Shown here: piece after piece, positions 18,165 to 28,421 of the stretch | Position numbering within the stretch: the first letter of the stretch is position 1 | How the letters are laid out: each line of letters begins with the position of its first letter | Origin: Clostridium sp. | GTDB taxonomy: Bacteria > Bacillota > Clostridia > Clostridiales > Clostridiaceae | DNA: 64,000 nucleotides | Direction of reading: 5' to 3' | Assembly (NCBI RefSeq): GCF_026168755.1 | Contig: NZ_JAPFDR010000006.1 | Span: 50,541-114,540 of the forward strand | Notes under the pieces: generated by a model | Told to the model about the DNA's origin: nothing | What the model saw: only the letters and a program-made list of their open reading frames with translations | The model's database searches: none | Made by a program: the position numbers and the translations under genes

Positions 18165-19256
18165 ATGGCAGAAAAAACGATTAAGTATATAGAGATATTT
18201 GAATTTTATAGAGATAAAATATTAAATGGAGAAATGAAATATGGTGAGAAATTACCCACAGAGCAAGAAATAGGTGAAATGTTTTCGGTAAGTAGACATA
18301 CTGTTAGACAATCTATAACAGAGCTTGAAAAACAAGGATATATTTATAGGGAAAGAAGTAAGGGAGCATTTGTTGAAAAATCAGCTAAAGAAAAAGTAAA
18401 TAATAGAAAAATGATTATAGTAATTACAACATATATATCAGAATATATATTTCCATTTTTAATTAAAGGAATAGATGAAGTATTAAGCAAAAATGGATAC
18501 GATATTCTATTATTAAGCACTAATAATGATAAGGAAAAAGAGTGTGAGCAATTAAAAAAGCTATTAGAATATGATGTTGTTGGAGCAATAATTGAACCTA
18601 CTGCAAGTGCGTTAGGTAATACAAATATAGAATATTACGAAGCAATAGATAGAAATAATATTCCTTATTTAATGATTAATGCAGCTTATAATAAAAAAGA
18701 GCAATCTTATGTAGCTATAGACGATGAAAAAGGTGGATATACAATTTGTAAATATTTAATTGATTTAGGACATAAAAAAATAGCCGGATTATTTAAAGAG
18801 GATGATGTACAAGGTATTGAACGTAAAAATGGTTACTTAAGAGCGTTAGAGGAAAGTGATATTGAAATTGATAGTACAATTATTGGGAAATTTAAGACTT
18901 TTGAAGAAGAGTTTTATATTGATGGATTTACTAGAAGTTTATTAAGTAAAGAAGATAAACCAACAGCTATATTTTGTTATAATGATAAAGTTGCAATGAA
19001 TGTTGTTAAAGTAGCAAAAGAACTAGGAGTAAGAATTCCGGAGGATCTATCCATTGTTGGATATGATAACGATGAAACTATATCAGCAGCATTGGATTGT
19101 GGAATAACAACAATTTTACATCCTAAAGAAGAACTTGGGAGAAAGGCAGCTGAAATGTTGTTATTATTAATTAATGGTGAGAAAGAAAAAGTTTCATATG
19201 TATTTGAACCAGAAATAGCAATAAAAAATAGTGTTAAGAGAATAAATAAGTCTTAG
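18165..19256 (+). CDS. araR: AraR, arabinose-responsive repressor (GntR HTH + LacI-type sensor)
   Basis: AraR has a GntR winged helix at the N-terminus (LPTEQEIGEMFSVSRHTVRQ, about 28-47) joined to a LacI/GalR periplasmic-binding-like domain (about 75-360), a combination specific to AraR. AAGGGG precedes ATG at 18165, which I prefer to a start five codons upstream; this gives 363 residues. It represses pentose genes until L-arabinose binds. An AraR-like box precedes it and two more precede the adjacent araD operon, which supports the name. Confidence 0.92.
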   Translation: MAEKTIKYIEIFEFYRDKILNGEMKYGEKLPTEQEIGEMFSVSRHTVRQSITELEKQGYIYRERSKGAFVEKSAKEKVNNRKMIIVITTYISEYIFPFLIKGIDEVLSKNGYDILLLSTNNDKEKECEQLKKLLEYDVVGAIIEPTASALGNTNIEYYEAIDRNNIPYLMINAAYNKKEQSYVAIDDEKGGYTICKYLIDLGHKKIAGLFKEDDVQGIERKNGYLRALEESDIEIDSTIIGKFKTFEEEFYIDGFTRSLLSKEDKPTAIFCYNDKVAMNVVKVAKELGVRIPEDLSIVGYDNDETISAALDCGITTILHPKEELGRKAAEMLLLLINGEKEKVSYVFEPEIAIKNSVKRINKS

Positions 19257-19321
19257 GACAAGATTATTTATTGAGGGAATAGCGATGACTGGAATGAAGG
19301 GATAGGAGATTAAATCATACT

Positions 19322-19374
19322 AATAGCTCTATAGAATAAATATTTTAAATGTTTATTCTATAGAGCTATTTTAT
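19322..19374 (+). terminator. Terminator after araR
   Basis: A long stem made of AATAGCTCTATAGAATAAA and its complement, with a TTTTATTT tail, isolates araR from the araD operon. Confidence 0.82.
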
Positions 19375-19493
19375 TTATAAAATTTTTGTGTGATAACTTT
19401 GTTGATAATTAAAAATGAACAAAAAGTACGATCAATATTTTGAAAAAATTTCTATTAAAAACATTTACAAGCATAGAAATATTTGCTAACATT

Positions 19494-19542
19494 AAATTGT
19501 ACGGTAAATAAATTAAAAGTAATTAAAATTGTATGTACTAAA
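19494..19542 (+). promoter_or_regulatory. Two AraR boxes in the ara operon promoter region
   Basis: AAATTGTACGGTAAAT (19494-19509) and AAATTGTATGTACTAAA (19526-19542) each resemble the AraR operator, with centres about 32 bp apart. The first overlaps a possible promoter (TTGCTA, 16 bp, TAAATA). Paired boxes allow cooperative repression, as in B. subtilis araABD. The remainder of the 354-bp gap holds only the araR terminator. Confidence 0.65.
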
Positions 19543-19610
19543 CTGAGAAAGGGGATTGTTAAAAAATGGATTGACCCCGGAGGCAGATACAAAAAATGGG
19601 AGGTATTACG

Positions 19611-20324
19611 GTGTTAGAGAATTTAAAAGAAGAGGTTTTTAAGGCAAATTTAGATTTAGTAAAGCATAATTTAGTTGTATTAACTTGGGGAAATGTAAGT
19701 GGAATAGATAGAGAAAAAGGACTTATAGTAATTAAACCAAGTGGAGTAAGCTACGATGAAATGAAAGCTAGTGATATGGTAGTAGTAGACTTAGAAGGAA
19801 ATGTAGTAGAAGGGGATTTAAGACCATCTTCAGATACACCAACTCACATTGAATTATATAAAAAGTATCCTAATATAGGAGGAGTTGTTCATACTCACTC
19901 ATCATTTGCAACATCTTGGGCACAAGCTAAAAGAGATATTCCTTCATATGGGACAACTCATGCAGATACATTCTATGGCCCAGTTCCATGTACAAGATCT
20001 TTAAATAATGAAGAAATTAAAAATGAATATGAAAAGAATACTGGTTTAGTAATTATTGAAACATTAACGGAAAGAAAAATTGAAGAGTTAAGTGTACCAG
20101 GAATAATTATTGCAAGTCATGGACCATTTGCATGGGGGGAAACTGCAAGTAAGGCTGTTTTAAATGCAGTAGTTTTAGAAGAAGTGGCTAAGATGGCAAT
20201 AAGAACTGAAAAATTAAATAGTGAAATTAGCCCAATACCTTCAGAGTTACAAGATAAGCATTATTTTAGAAAACATGGAGCAAATGCTTATTATGGACAA
20301 GGTTCAGTAAATAAAAAGAATTAA
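19611..20324 (+). CDS. araD: L-ribulose-5-phosphate 4-epimerase
   Basis: This class II aldolase-fold enzyme interconverts L-ribulose 5-phosphate and D-xylulose 5-phosphate with a bound metal. The zinc-ligand region [14 protein letters not shown] and [11 protein letters not shown] are visible, along with the phosphate-binding TWGNVSG and KPSGVSY. I choose GTG at 19611 because GGGAGG lies 7 nt upstream; an ATG five codons earlier overlaps that site. The result is 237 residues, close to the usual size. It heads the arabinose operon under two AraR boxes. Confidence 0.92.
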   Translation: MLENLKEEVFKANLDLVKHNLVVLTWGNVSGIDREKGLIVIKPSGVSYDEMKASDMVVVDLEGNVVEGDLRPSSDTPTHIELYKKYPNIGGVVHTHSSFATSWAQAKRDIPSYGTTHADTFYGPVPCTRSLNNEEIKNEYEKNTGLVIIETLTERKIEELSVPGIIIASHGPFAWGETASKAVLNAVVLEEVAKMAIRTEKLNSEISPIPSELQDKHYFRKHGANAYYGQGSVNKKN

Positions 20325-20416
20325 TAAAGTAAGTGAGATTAATATAAAATAGTTTAAATATAAGATTTAAGGTATTAAAAGGTTTTTAGTATATATGTGA
20401 AATTTGGAGGGTAATA

Positions 20417-22393
20417 ATGAGAGAAGTAGAAATGAAAAGTATCAATACAATAAGAATGTTATCAGTAGATCAAATTGAAAAAGCAAAATCAGGTCATCCA
20501 GGAATATGTATGGGTGCAGCACCTATGATATATACATTATTTAATAAGCATATGAACATTAATCCAGAAAATAGCAAGTGGTTTAATAGAGATAGATTTA
20601 TATTATCAGCTGGGCATGGATCTGCTCTTTTATATTCAATGCTACACTTAAGTGGGTTTGATGTATCTATTGATGATTTAAAACAATTTAGACAATTAAA
20701 TTCAAAAACTCCAGGGCATCCAGAAGTTGGGCACACTCATGGAGTAGAGGCTACAAGTGGTCCTTTAGGACAAGGTATTGCTCAAGCAGTAGGTATGGCA
20801 ATGGCTGAAAAACATTTAGCAGCTAAATACAATAAAGATGGATTAGATATAGTTGATCATTATACTTATGCAATAGTTGGAGATGGAGACTTAATGGAAG
20901 GTGTTGCTAATGAAGCAATATCTTTAGCAGGACACTTAGGATTAGGAAAATTAGTTGTTCTATATGATTCAAATGATATTTGTTTAGATGGAAAACTTTC
21001 AACTTCATTCTCAGAAAATGTTATAGATAGAGTTAAGGGAATGAATTGGCACACTATTAGAGTTGAAGATGGAGATACAAATATTGAAGCAATTTCAGCC
21101 GCAATAGAAGAAGCTAAAAAGGTAACAGATAAGCCAACGTTAATAGAGGTTAAAACAACAATTGGATATGGTTCACCTAATAAAGGAGGAACAAATGGGG
21201 TTCACGGAGCACCTTTAGGATCTAATGAATATGAAGAAACTAAAGCAAACTTAAATTGGACTTATGACCCATTTACTGTTCCTAATGAGGTAAAAGAGGA
21301 TTTTGCTAACAATGTTATAGCAAGAGGGAAACAAAAGGAAGAAGACTGGAATGAGTTAGTTAATAAATATAAAGAGGCTTATCCAGAAGAATATAATAGT
21401 TTAATATCTTCAATTAATGGAGAATTAAATATTAATTTTGAAGAAGTATTACCAAAGTATGAAATAGGTAAATCAGTTTCAACTCGTAATGCTTCAGGAT
21501 TTGCAATGAATGCAATTGCAAAAAGTTATGATGGATTATTTGGGGGTTCTGCAGATTTAGCACATTCAAATATGACGTATTTAAAAGAACAAGGGGATTT
21601 TAGAAAAGATACTCCTGGTGGAAAAAATATTTGGTTTGGCGTAAGAGAATTTGGAATGTCTGCAGCAGGAAATGGAATAATGCTTCATGGAGGATTAAAA
21701 TCATTTGTTTCAACATTCTTTGTGTTTAGTGATTATTTAAAACCTGCAATAAGAATGTCTGCAATTGAAAAATTACCATTAGTATATGTATTAACTCATG
21801 ATTCAATAGCTGTAGGGGAAGATGGACCAACACATGAACCAATTGAACAATTAGCAGGACTTAGAGCTATACCTAATGTAAATGTAATAAGACCAGCAGA
21901 TGCTCATGAAACAAATGCAGCTTGGCAAATAGCTTTAGAGAATAAAGAAACACCTTCTGTATTAGTATTATCAAGACAAAATATAAATGTAAATGCTGAA
22001 TTTAATTGTGTAGATAAGGTTAGAAAAGGTGCATATATAATTTCAGAAGCAGCACAAACTCCAGTAGCTCAGATAATAGCAACAGGATCAGAAGTTGATT
22101 TAGCAATAAGTTCTCAAAGAGAATTAGAAAAACAAGGAATATATGTTGATGTTATATCAATGCCATGTTTTAGATTATTTGACATACAAGATAATGTTTA
22201 TAAGAATAGTGTATTAAAGCCAGGAGTTAAAAAGTTAGCTGTAGAAATGGCTTCATCATATGGATGGCACAAATATGTTGATGAAGTATTATGCATAGAT
22301 ACATTTGGGGCATCAGGTAATGGTAATGAGGTAATGAATTTCTTTGGATTTAATAAAGGAACTGTAGTAGATAAAGTAAAAGAATTAATTTAA
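20417..22393 (+). CDS. tkt: Transketolase
   Basis: This 658-residue ThDP enzyme moves two-carbon units between pentose and other sugar phosphates. Hallmarks are [11 protein letters not shown] near the N-terminus, the ThDP motif [13 protein letters not shown] (about 156-168) with the partner SND, and the transketolase signature [15 protein letters not shown] (about 472-486). It is embedded in the arabinose operon between araD and the pentulose kinase, as in other clostridial arabinose loci, so xylulose 5-phosphate can flow directly into the non-oxidative pentose phosphate pathway. Length and both catalytic domains are complete. Confidence 0.95.
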   Translation: MREVEMKSINTIRMLSVDQIEKAKSGHPGICMGAAPMIYTLFNKHMNINPENSKWFNRDRFILSAGHGSALLYSMLHLSGFDVSIDDLKQFRQLNSKTPGHPEVGHTHGVEATSGPLGQGIAQAVGMAMAEKHLAAKYNKDGLDIVDHYTYAIVGDGDLMEGVANEAISLAGHLGLGKLVVLYDSNDICLDGKLSTSFSENVIDRVKGMNWHTIRVEDGDTNIEAISAAIEEAKKVTDKPTLIEVKTTIGYGSPNKGGTNGVHGAPLGSNEYEETKANLNWTYDPFTVPNEVKEDFANNVIARGKQKEEDWNELVNKYKEAYPEEYNSLISSINGELNINFEEVLPKYEIGKSVSTRNASGFAMNAIAKSYDGLFGGSADLAHSNMTYLKEQGDFRKDTPGGKNIWFGVREFGMSAAGNGIMLHGGLKSFVSTFFVFSDYLKPAIRMSAIEKLPLVYVLTHDSIAVGEDGPTHEPIEQLAGLRAIPNVNVIRPADAHETNAAWQIALENKETPSVLVLSRQNINVNAEFNCVDKVRKGAYIISEAAQTPVAQIIATGSEVDLAISSQRELEKQGIYVDVISMPCFRLFDIQDNVYKNSVLKPGVKKLAVEMASSYGWHKYVDEVLCIDTFGASGNGNEVMNFFGFNKGTVVDKVKELI

Positions 22394-22421
22394 AAAGGTT
22401 AATAATGGGTGTGTTATTTGA

Positions 22422-22448
22422 TGGAGTTTAATATGGTGTTAAACTCCA
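22422..22448 (+). other. Intra-operon hairpin between tkt and araK
   Basis: TGGAGTTTAA and TTAAACTCCA form a perfect 10-bp stem with a 7-base loop. No T-run follows, so it is more likely an mRNA processing or stability element than a terminator. Confidence 0.5.
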
Positions 22449-22481
22449 CAGAGAAAAGAGGATATTGGAGGATAATGAGTC

Positions 22482-24095
22482 ATGAATAGTTTAAATGAAG
22501 TAAAAAAGACACTAGAATCAGGAAAAGCTGTTCTAGGAATTGAGCTTGGCTCTACCAGAATAAAAGCAGTTCTTGTTGATCAAATGGGATCAGTTATTGA
22601 AACTGGAGGATTTGATTGGGAAAATAGCTTAATTGATGGGGTTTGGACATATTCTTTAGATGAAGTATGGACAGGAATTCAAGAATGTTATAAAGATTTG
22701 TCAGAAAGAGTTAAGAAAAAATATGACGTAAGAATAAATAAATTATCAGCTATGGGAGTAAGTGCTATGATGCATGGATATCTTCCTTTTGATAAAGATG
22801 GGAATCAATTAGCTGACTTTCGTACATGGAGAAATACCTTTACAGGACAAGCTGCTAATGAATTAACGGAACTATTCCAATATAATATTCCTGAAAGATG
22901 GAGTATTGCACATTTATATCACGCTATTTTAAATAAGGAAGAGCATGTGAAGGATATAAATTTTCTTACAACTTTAGCGGGCTATGTTCATTGGAAGCTT
23001 ACAGGGAAAAAGGTAATGGGTGTTGGAGAAGCCGCTGGAATGTTTCCAATAGATATAAATAACAAAAATTATAATAAAGATATGATAGGAAAATTTAATT
23101 CATTAATTGCTTCTAATAAATACTTATGGACACTAGAAGAGATTCTTCCAAAGGTTTTAGTTGCAGGAGAAGAAGCTGGAACATTAACAGAATATGGTGC
23201 ATTACTTTTAGATCCAACTGGAAGGTTGCAATCAGGAACGAAACTTTGTCCTCCAGAAGGAGATGCAGGAACTGGAATGGTAGCAACTAATAGCATCGCT
23301 AAGAAGACAGGAAATGTATCAGCAGGGACTTCAGCATTTGCTATGGTAGTTCTTGAAAAAGAGTTATCTAAATTGCATAAAGAATTAGATATGGTTACAA
23401 CTCCAACAGGAGATTTAGTAGCAATGGCGCATTCAAATAATTGCACATCAGATATTAATGCTTGGATTGAAATATTTAATCAATGTTTAGGTGCATTTGG
23501 AGTAAAGGTTACACCAGGTGAATTATACAAGAACTTATTTGAAAAAGCATTAGAAGGTGATGATGACTGTGGTGATTTAATGTCTTATTGTTTCTACTCA
23601 GGGGAACATGGAATAGGATTAACAGAAGGATGCCCTATGTTTTTACATCCAGCAAATTCAAAGTTTAATTTAGCTAACTTTATGAGAGTTCAATTATATA
23701 CATGTTTTGGTGCAATGAAACTTGGTATGGATATTTTAACAAAAGAAGAAAAGGTTAAAATTGATAAAATTCTTGGACATGGAGGCATATTTAAGACTAA
23801 GGGAGTTGCACAAAATATTTTATCAGCAGCTATAGGAGCACCTGTAGTTGTAATGGAAACTGCAGGAGAAGGTGGAGCATGGGGAATTGCATTGTTAGCA
23901 CTATATCTTGATAAAAAGCAAGAAAATAATTCTTTAGAAGATTTTTTAAATAACACTATCTTTAGAGATGCAGAAGTAGTAACAGTAGAGCCAAATCAAA
24001 ATATGATTATTGGATATGAAAAGTTTATAGAAAATTATAAGAGCGGCTTAAATATTGAGCAAGAAGCAGTAAACTATTTGAAAAATAGAGCTTAG
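22482..24095 (+). CDS. araK: Clostridial ribulokinase (AraK), FGGY family
   Basis: A 537-residue FGGY carbohydrate kinase with the N-terminal ATP/phosphate loop LGIELGSTRIKAVLVD (about 18-33), the central GDAGTGMVATNS and NVSAGTSAF, and the C-terminal ETAGEGGAWGIALLA. It is not the classical AraB type. It resembles the non-orthologous ribulokinase AraK described for Clostridium acetobutylicum, which is likewise found in an AraR-controlled operon. The reaction inferred is ATP-dependent phosphorylation of L-ribulose to L-ribulose 5-phosphate, the missing step between araA and araD here. A xylulokinase role is the alternative, but no other ribulokinase is in the operon. Confidence 0.85.
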   Translation: MNSLNEVKKTLESGKAVLGIELGSTRIKAVLVDQMGSVIETGGFDWENSLIDGVWTYSLDEVWTGIQECYKDLSERVKKKYDVRINKLSAMGVSAMMHGYLPFDKDGNQLADFRTWRNTFTGQAANELTELFQYNIPERWSIAHLYHAILNKEEHVKDINFLTTLAGYVHWKLTGKKVMGVGEAAGMFPIDINNKNYNKDMIGKFNSLIASNKYLWTLEEILPKVLVAGEEAGTLTEYGALLLDPTGRLQSGTKLCPPEGDAGTGMVATNSIAKKTGNVSAGTSAFAMVVLEKELSKLHKELDMVTTPTGDLVAMAHSNNCTSDINAWIEIFNQCLGAFGVKVTPGELYKNLFEKALEGDDDCGDLMSYCFYSGEHGIGLTEGCPMFLHPANSKFNLANFMRVQLYTCFGAMKLGMDILTKEEKVKIDKILGHGGIFKTKGVAQNILSAAIGAPVVVMETAGEGGAWGIALLALYLDKKQENNSLEDFLNNTIFRDAEVVTVEPNQNMIIGYEKFIENYKSGLNIEQEAVNYLKNRA

Positions 24096-24191
24096 GATTT
24101 AAATATAAAAGATGGTTGAAAAATTAAATTAATGTAGTATTAATAATTTTATTAGATATAAGTATGGATTTATGGGAGGAGAAAGAGGATT

Positions 24192-24836
24192 ATGAAAATA
24201 TTTATAGATACAGCTAATGTTGAACAAATTAAAAAGGCAAATGCTATGGGATTAATTGATGGAGTTACAACAAACCCATCATTAGTTTCAAAAGAAAATA
24301 AAACAATGGCAGAAGTAATTCCAGAAATTTGTGAAATAGTAGATGGGCCAATAAGTGCAGAAGTTATGAGCTTAGATACTGAAGGAATGATTAGAGAAGC
24401 AAGAGAGTTAGCAAAAATAAGCAAAAATATAGTTGTTAAAATACCAATGACTTTAGAGGGATTAAGTGCAGTTAGAGTGTTATCTCAGGAAGGAATAAAA
24501 ACTAACGTTACTTTAATATTCAGTGTTCATCAAGGTGTTTTAGCAGCTAAAGCTGGAGCAACTTATATAAGTCCTTTCGTTGGTAGATTAGATGATATTG
24601 GAATTGATGGAATGGACTTAATAAATGACTTAATAATAGCAAAAGAAAACTATGGTTTTGAAACAGAAATAATAGCTGCAAGTATAAGAACAAAGGAACA
24701 TATTCTGCAATGTATATTATCAGGTGTAGATATTGCAACAATACCATATGTACAAATTGAAGACATGGCTAAGCATCCATTAACTACAGCTGGAATTGAA
24801 AGATTTATAAGTGATTATAGTAAGGTTCAAAAATAA
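24192..24836 (+). CDS. tal: Transaldolase, small (TalC/fructose-6-phosphate aldolase-like) type
   Basis: The 214-residue protein belongs to the short transaldolase subfamily. It has the start [15 protein letters not shown], the TTNPSLV motif and the Schiff-base Lys83 in NIVVKIPMT. It transfers dihydroxyacetone units between sedoheptulose 7-phosphate and glyceraldehyde 3-phosphate. With transketolase in the same operon it completes the non-oxidative pentose phosphate route for arabinose carbon. A fructose-6-phosphate aldolase activity cannot be excluded for this size class. Confidence 0.92.
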   Translation: MKIFIDTANVEQIKKANAMGLIDGVTTNPSLVSKENKTMAEVIPEICEIVDGPISAEVMSLDTEGMIREARELAKISKNIVVKIPMTLEGLSAVRVLSQEGIKTNVTLIFSVHQGVLAAKAGATYISPFVGRLDDIGIDGMDLINDLIIAKENYGFETEIIAASIRTKEHILQCILSGVDIATIPYVQIEDMAKHPLTTAGIERFISDYSKVQK

Positions 24837-24849
24837 TTATGATAAATCT

Positions 24850-24888
24850 GTACCCCTATAGGTTAAGTTTACTGGTTTCTTAGGGGAC
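24850..24888 (+). other. Hairpin between tal and araA
   Basis: GTACCCCTA pairs with TAGGGGAC (one unpaired base) across a 22-base loop. There is no clear T-run. It may affect differential expression of araA, but the evidence is structural only. Confidence 0.4.
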
Positions 24889-24945
24889 ATAAAATTAAAA
24901 ATTGAAAGTTAGAAATTAATATTGAGATTAAAGGGAGAGATTAAA

Positions 24946-26439
24946 ATGATCAATACAAGAAAATATAGTTTTTGGTTTATAACAGGTAGTCAAGATTTAT
25001 ACGGTGAAGACACTTTAAAACAAGTTGCTTTAGACTCTAAGGAAATGGTAAATAAGTTAAATGATGTTGAAGGAATTAAATATGAAATAATTTATAAACC
25101 GACAGTAAGAAATTCTAAGGAGATATATGATGTATGCTTAGCTGCTAATAATGATGAAAATTGTGCTGGTGTTATAACTTGGATGCATACTTTTTCACCT
25201 GCTAAGATGTGGATAAGAGGATTATCAATATTAAATAAACCACAACTACATTTCCATACACAATTTAATAGAGATATTCCTTGGGATACAATGGATATGG
25301 ATTTTATGAATTTAAATCAATCAGCGCACGGAGATAGAGAGTTTGGATTTATAAATACAAGAATGGGTAACAATAGAAAAGTTGTTGTTGGATATTGGCA
25401 AGATTCAGAAGTTCATGAAGAAATAAATAAATGGATGAGCGTTGCAGCTGGATATGTTGAGGGAAGAAATATTAAAATTGCTAGATTTGATGACAATATG
25501 AGAGATGTTGCTGTAACCGAAGGTGATAAAGTTGAAGCAGCATTAAAATTAGGTTGGACTTGCGATGCTTTCGGAATTGGAGACTTAGTAGAAGTAATTA
25601 ATGAGGTTACTGATGAAGAAGTTGAAAATTTAATGAAAGTATATGAAGAAAAATATGAGATTTGTGAAGCTGGAAAAGCTGAAGGTTCTGTAAGAAATTC
25701 TATTAAATATCAAGCAAAGGTAGAAATTGCTTTAAGAAGATTCTTAGAAAAAGGTGGATATACTGCATTCACAACTAACTTCCAAGTGCTTCATGGTATG
25801 GAACAATTACCAGGACTTGCAGTACAAAGGCTTATGGAAGATGGATATGGATTTGGAGGAGAAGGTGACTGGAAAACAGCAGGTTTAGTTAGATTAATGA
25901 AAATTATGACTAACAATACTAGAACTTCTTTCATGGAAGATTATACTTATAATTTTGAGCCAGGAAATGAAATGATTTTAGGGGCTCATATGCTTGAAGT
26001 TTGTCCAACAGTTGCAGCTAATAAACCTTTAATAGAAGTTAAGCATTTAGGAATTGGTGATAAGGCTGATCCAGCAAGATTAATATTTAACGGGCAAGCA
26101 GGCTCAGCAGTTTGTGCATCATTAATTGATTTAGGTGGAAGAATGAGGTTAATAATAAATGAAGTAGAAGCTAAAGAGGTTGAAAGAGATCTCCCACAAC
26201 TTCCAGTAGCAAGAGTGCTATGGAGACCAGAGCCATCATTAAAAGTAGGAGCAAAGGCTTGGATACTTGCTGGTGGAGCTCATCATACTTCATTCTCTTA
26301 TGAATTAGATTCAGAGCAATTAACTGATTTAGCTAATATGTATGGAATTGAGTCAGTTGTAATAGGAAAAGATACTAATATTAAGGAATTTGAAAAAGAA
26401 TTAAAATGGAATGATTTATATTGGAGATTAAATAGATAG
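24946..26439 (+). CDS. araA: L-arabinose isomerase
   Basis: AraA converts L-arabinose to L-ribulose with Mn2+. The 497-residue length from the ATG (AAGGGAGAG upstream) is standard, and a TTG eight codons earlier is not needed. Typical stretches include FWFITGSQDLYGEDTL at the N-terminus, VITWMHTFSPAKMWI, FGGEGDWKTAGLVRLMKIM with a metal-binding Glu, and WILAGGAHHTSFSYEL near the C-terminus with metal-binding histidine. It is the first step of the pathway although it lies fifth in the operon. Confidence 0.96.
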   Translation: MINTRKYSFWFITGSQDLYGEDTLKQVALDSKEMVNKLNDVEGIKYEIIYKPTVRNSKEIYDVCLAANNDENCAGVITWMHTFSPAKMWIRGLSILNKPQLHFHTQFNRDIPWDTMDMDFMNLNQSAHGDREFGFINTRMGNNRKVVVGYWQDSEVHEEINKWMSVAAGYVEGRNIKIARFDDNMRDVAVTEGDKVEAALKLGWTCDAFGIGDLVEVINEVTDEEVENLMKVYEEKYEICEAGKAEGSVRNSIKYQAKVEIALRRFLEKGGYTAFTTNFQVLHGMEQLPGLAVQRLMEDGYGFGGEGDWKTAGLVRLMKIMTNNTRTSFMEDYTYNFEPGNEMILGAHMLEVCPTVAANKPLIEVKHLGIGDKADPARLIFNGQAGSAVCASLIDLGGRMRLIINEVEAKEVERDLPQLPVARVLWRPEPSLKVGAKAWILAGGAHHTSFSYELDSEQLTDLANMYGIESVVIGKDTNIKEFEKELKWNDLYWRLNR

Positions 26440-26469
26440 TTTTATTTAAGATAAGGGGTTTAGAGAATT

Positions 26470-27945
26470 ATGAGTAGATTAATAATTAACACACACAATA
26501 AAAAGTCAAAAATAAGCAAGGAAATATATGGACACTTTTCAGAGCATTTAGGAAGATGTATATATGAAGGAATATATGTTGGAGAAGATTCAAAAATACC
26601 TAATGTAAATGGAATGAGAAATGATGTTGTACAAGCATTAAGGGAAATGAAGATACCAGTATTACGTTGGCCAGGTGGATGCTTCGCTGATGAATATCAT
26701 TGGATGGATGGAATAGGACCAAAAGAAAATCGTAAAAAGATGATAAACACACATTGGGGTGGAGTTGTAGAAGATAATAGTTTTGGTACACATGAATTTA
26801 TGGAATTATGTAGACAATTAGAATGTGAGCCATATATTAATGGAAACCTTGGTAGTGGGACAGTTCAAGAAATGTCTGAGTGGGTAGAATATTTAACTTT
26901 TGATGGTATTTCACCAATGGCAGAGTTAAGAAAACAAAATGGACATGAAGAACCATGGAAGGTTAAATACTTTGGAGTAGGTAATGAAAATTGGGGTTGT
27001 GGTGGAAATATGACGCCAGAATTCTATGGAAATATGTATAGAAGATATCAAACTTATTGCAGAAACTATGGAGAAAACAAGCTTTACAAAATTGCTTGTG
27101 GCCCAAATGTTGATGATTATAACTGGACTGATGGAGTAATGAAGGTTGCTGCAAACTATATGGATGCTTTAACATTGCATTATTATACTCATCCAGGTGG
27201 TTGGGAAAATAAGGGACCAGCAACAGGATTTGATGAATCTGCATGGTATGAAACTATGAAAAGAACTTTAAAGATGGAAGAATTAATTAATAGACATTTA
27301 GAGATAATGAATAAATATGACCCAGAAAAGAGAGTTGATTTAATAGTTGATGAATGGGGTGGCTGGTATGATGTCGAACCAGGAACTAATCCAGGATTCC
27401 TATACCAACAAAATACTATGAGAGATGCACTTATTGCAGGTATTAATTTAAATATATTTAATAAGCATAGTGATAGAGTTAAAATGGCAAACTTAGCTCA
27501 AGTAGTTAATGTACTTCAAGCTGTTATATTAACAGAAGGTGAAAAGATGATATTAACACCAACTTATCATGTATTTAATATGTATAAAAACCATCAAGAA
27601 GCAACATTAGTTGAAAGTTATATAGAAACTAAGATGATTGGAGTTGGTGAAGAATATAAAGTTCCAAATTTAAATGAATCAGTTTCTGTAGATAGTGAAG
27701 GAAGAATTAATATAACTATAAATAATTTATCTATTGATGAAGCGTATGATATTGAAGGAATAATAGTTGATAGACCGGTTAAATCAGTTACAGCCACTAT
27801 TTTAACTAATAAAATGGATGCTCATAATACTTTTGATAACCCAGAAGTGGTTAAGCCAGAAGAGTTTAAAGATTTTGTTTTAACATCACAAGGATTAGAC
27901 TTTAAGATTCCAGCTTGTAGTGTAATTAGCTTTGTTATTGAATAA
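26470..27945 (+). CDS. abfA: Intracellular alpha-L-arabinofuranosidase, GH51
   Basis: The 491-residue GH51 enzyme releases L-arabinose from arabino-oligosaccharides in the cytoplasm; no signal peptide is present. The acid/base is Glu173 in [12 protein letters not shown] and the nucleophile Glu295 in [10 protein letters not shown]. The [13 protein letters not shown] motif (66-78) is typical. It follows araA by 30 bp and so feeds arabinose directly to the isomerase. The secreted GH43 arabinanase further downstream would generate its oligosaccharide substrates, but no dedicated oligosaccharide transporter is in this window. Confidence 0.94.
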   Translation: MSRLIINTHNKKSKISKEIYGHFSEHLGRCIYEGIYVGEDSKIPNVNGMRNDVVQALREMKIPVLRWPGGCFADEYHWMDGIGPKENRKKMINTHWGGVVEDNSFGTHEFMELCRQLECEPYINGNLGSGTVQEMSEWVEYLTFDGISPMAELRKQNGHEEPWKVKYFGVGNENWGCGGNMTPEFYGNMYRRYQTYCRNYGENKLYKIACGPNVDDYNWTDGVMKVAANYMDALTLHYYTHPGGWENKGPATGFDESAWYETMKRTLKMEELINRHLEIMNKYDPEKRVDLIVDEWGGWYDVEPGTNPGFLYQQNTMRDALIAGINLNIFNKHSDRVKMANLAQVVNVLQAVILTEGEKMILTPTYHVFNMYKNHQEATLVESYIETKMIGVGEEYKVPNLNESVSVDSEGRINITINNLSIDEAYDIEGIIVDRPVKSVTATILTNKMDAHNTFDNPEVVKPEEFKDFVLTSQGLDFKIPACSVISFVIE

Positions 27946-27948
27946 TTT

Positions 27949-28212
27949 ATGGAAAATAGATTTTGTAAAAAATGTTTATTAGATAAAGTAATGGGCGATG
28001 CCGAATATAAACATATGCAGGATTATATTAAAAATATAGATAGAGATATTAAAACTCCAGAAGAGGATTATAAGATTAGATTAGATACTTGTATGGAATG
28101 CGATAATCTTATAAATGGGATGTGTAAATTATGTGGTTGCTTTGTTGAAATGAGAGCAGCTGTTAAGAAAAATTATTGTCCTAATATAGATAAAAAATGG
28201 GATAAGATTTAA
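27949..28212 (+). CDS. Small cysteine-rich DUF6171 protein
   Basis: The 87-residue protein starts 3 bp after the GH51 stop and is therefore the last gene of the operon. Four CxxC-like pairs are visible: FCKKCLL, DTCMECDNL, GMCKLCGCFVE and YCP. They suggest one or two zinc or iron sites. The pattern matches the DUF6171 family of small Firmicute proteins of unknown function. There is no link to arabinose chemistry beyond position. Confidence 0.7.
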   Translation: MENRFCKKCLLDKVMGDAEYKHMQDYIKNIDRDIKTPEEDYKIRLDTCMECDNLINGMCKLCGCFVEMRAAVKKNYCPNIDKKWDKI

Positions 28213-28261
28213 GGGTAAATTTTTACTGTTATAAAAGAAATAATATTTATACAGAAGTTGA

Positions 28262-28309
28262 AGGCATATATCAAAAAGAAAGAGTACTTTAGATATATGC
28301 CTAATTTTA
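28262..28309 (+). terminator. Terminator of the arabinose operon
   Basis: AGGCATATATC and GATATATGCCT form a perfect 11-bp stem with a loop of about 19 bases followed by AATTTTATTT. Confidence 0.7.
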
Positions 28310-28421
28310 TTTATGCTTAAATATTTATTTAAATTTATTGTAAAGATTAAAGGAGGGAGTGAATATTAACAGTAAGATTAAAAATTAATAAAATCATAGG
28401 ATATAAAGGGGAAAAGAGATT

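Noticed and set aside
19566..19574. Two-codon ORF (ATG GAT TGA) before araD
   Set aside because: There is no alternative hairpin or terminator that would make it a leader peptide; most likely chance.
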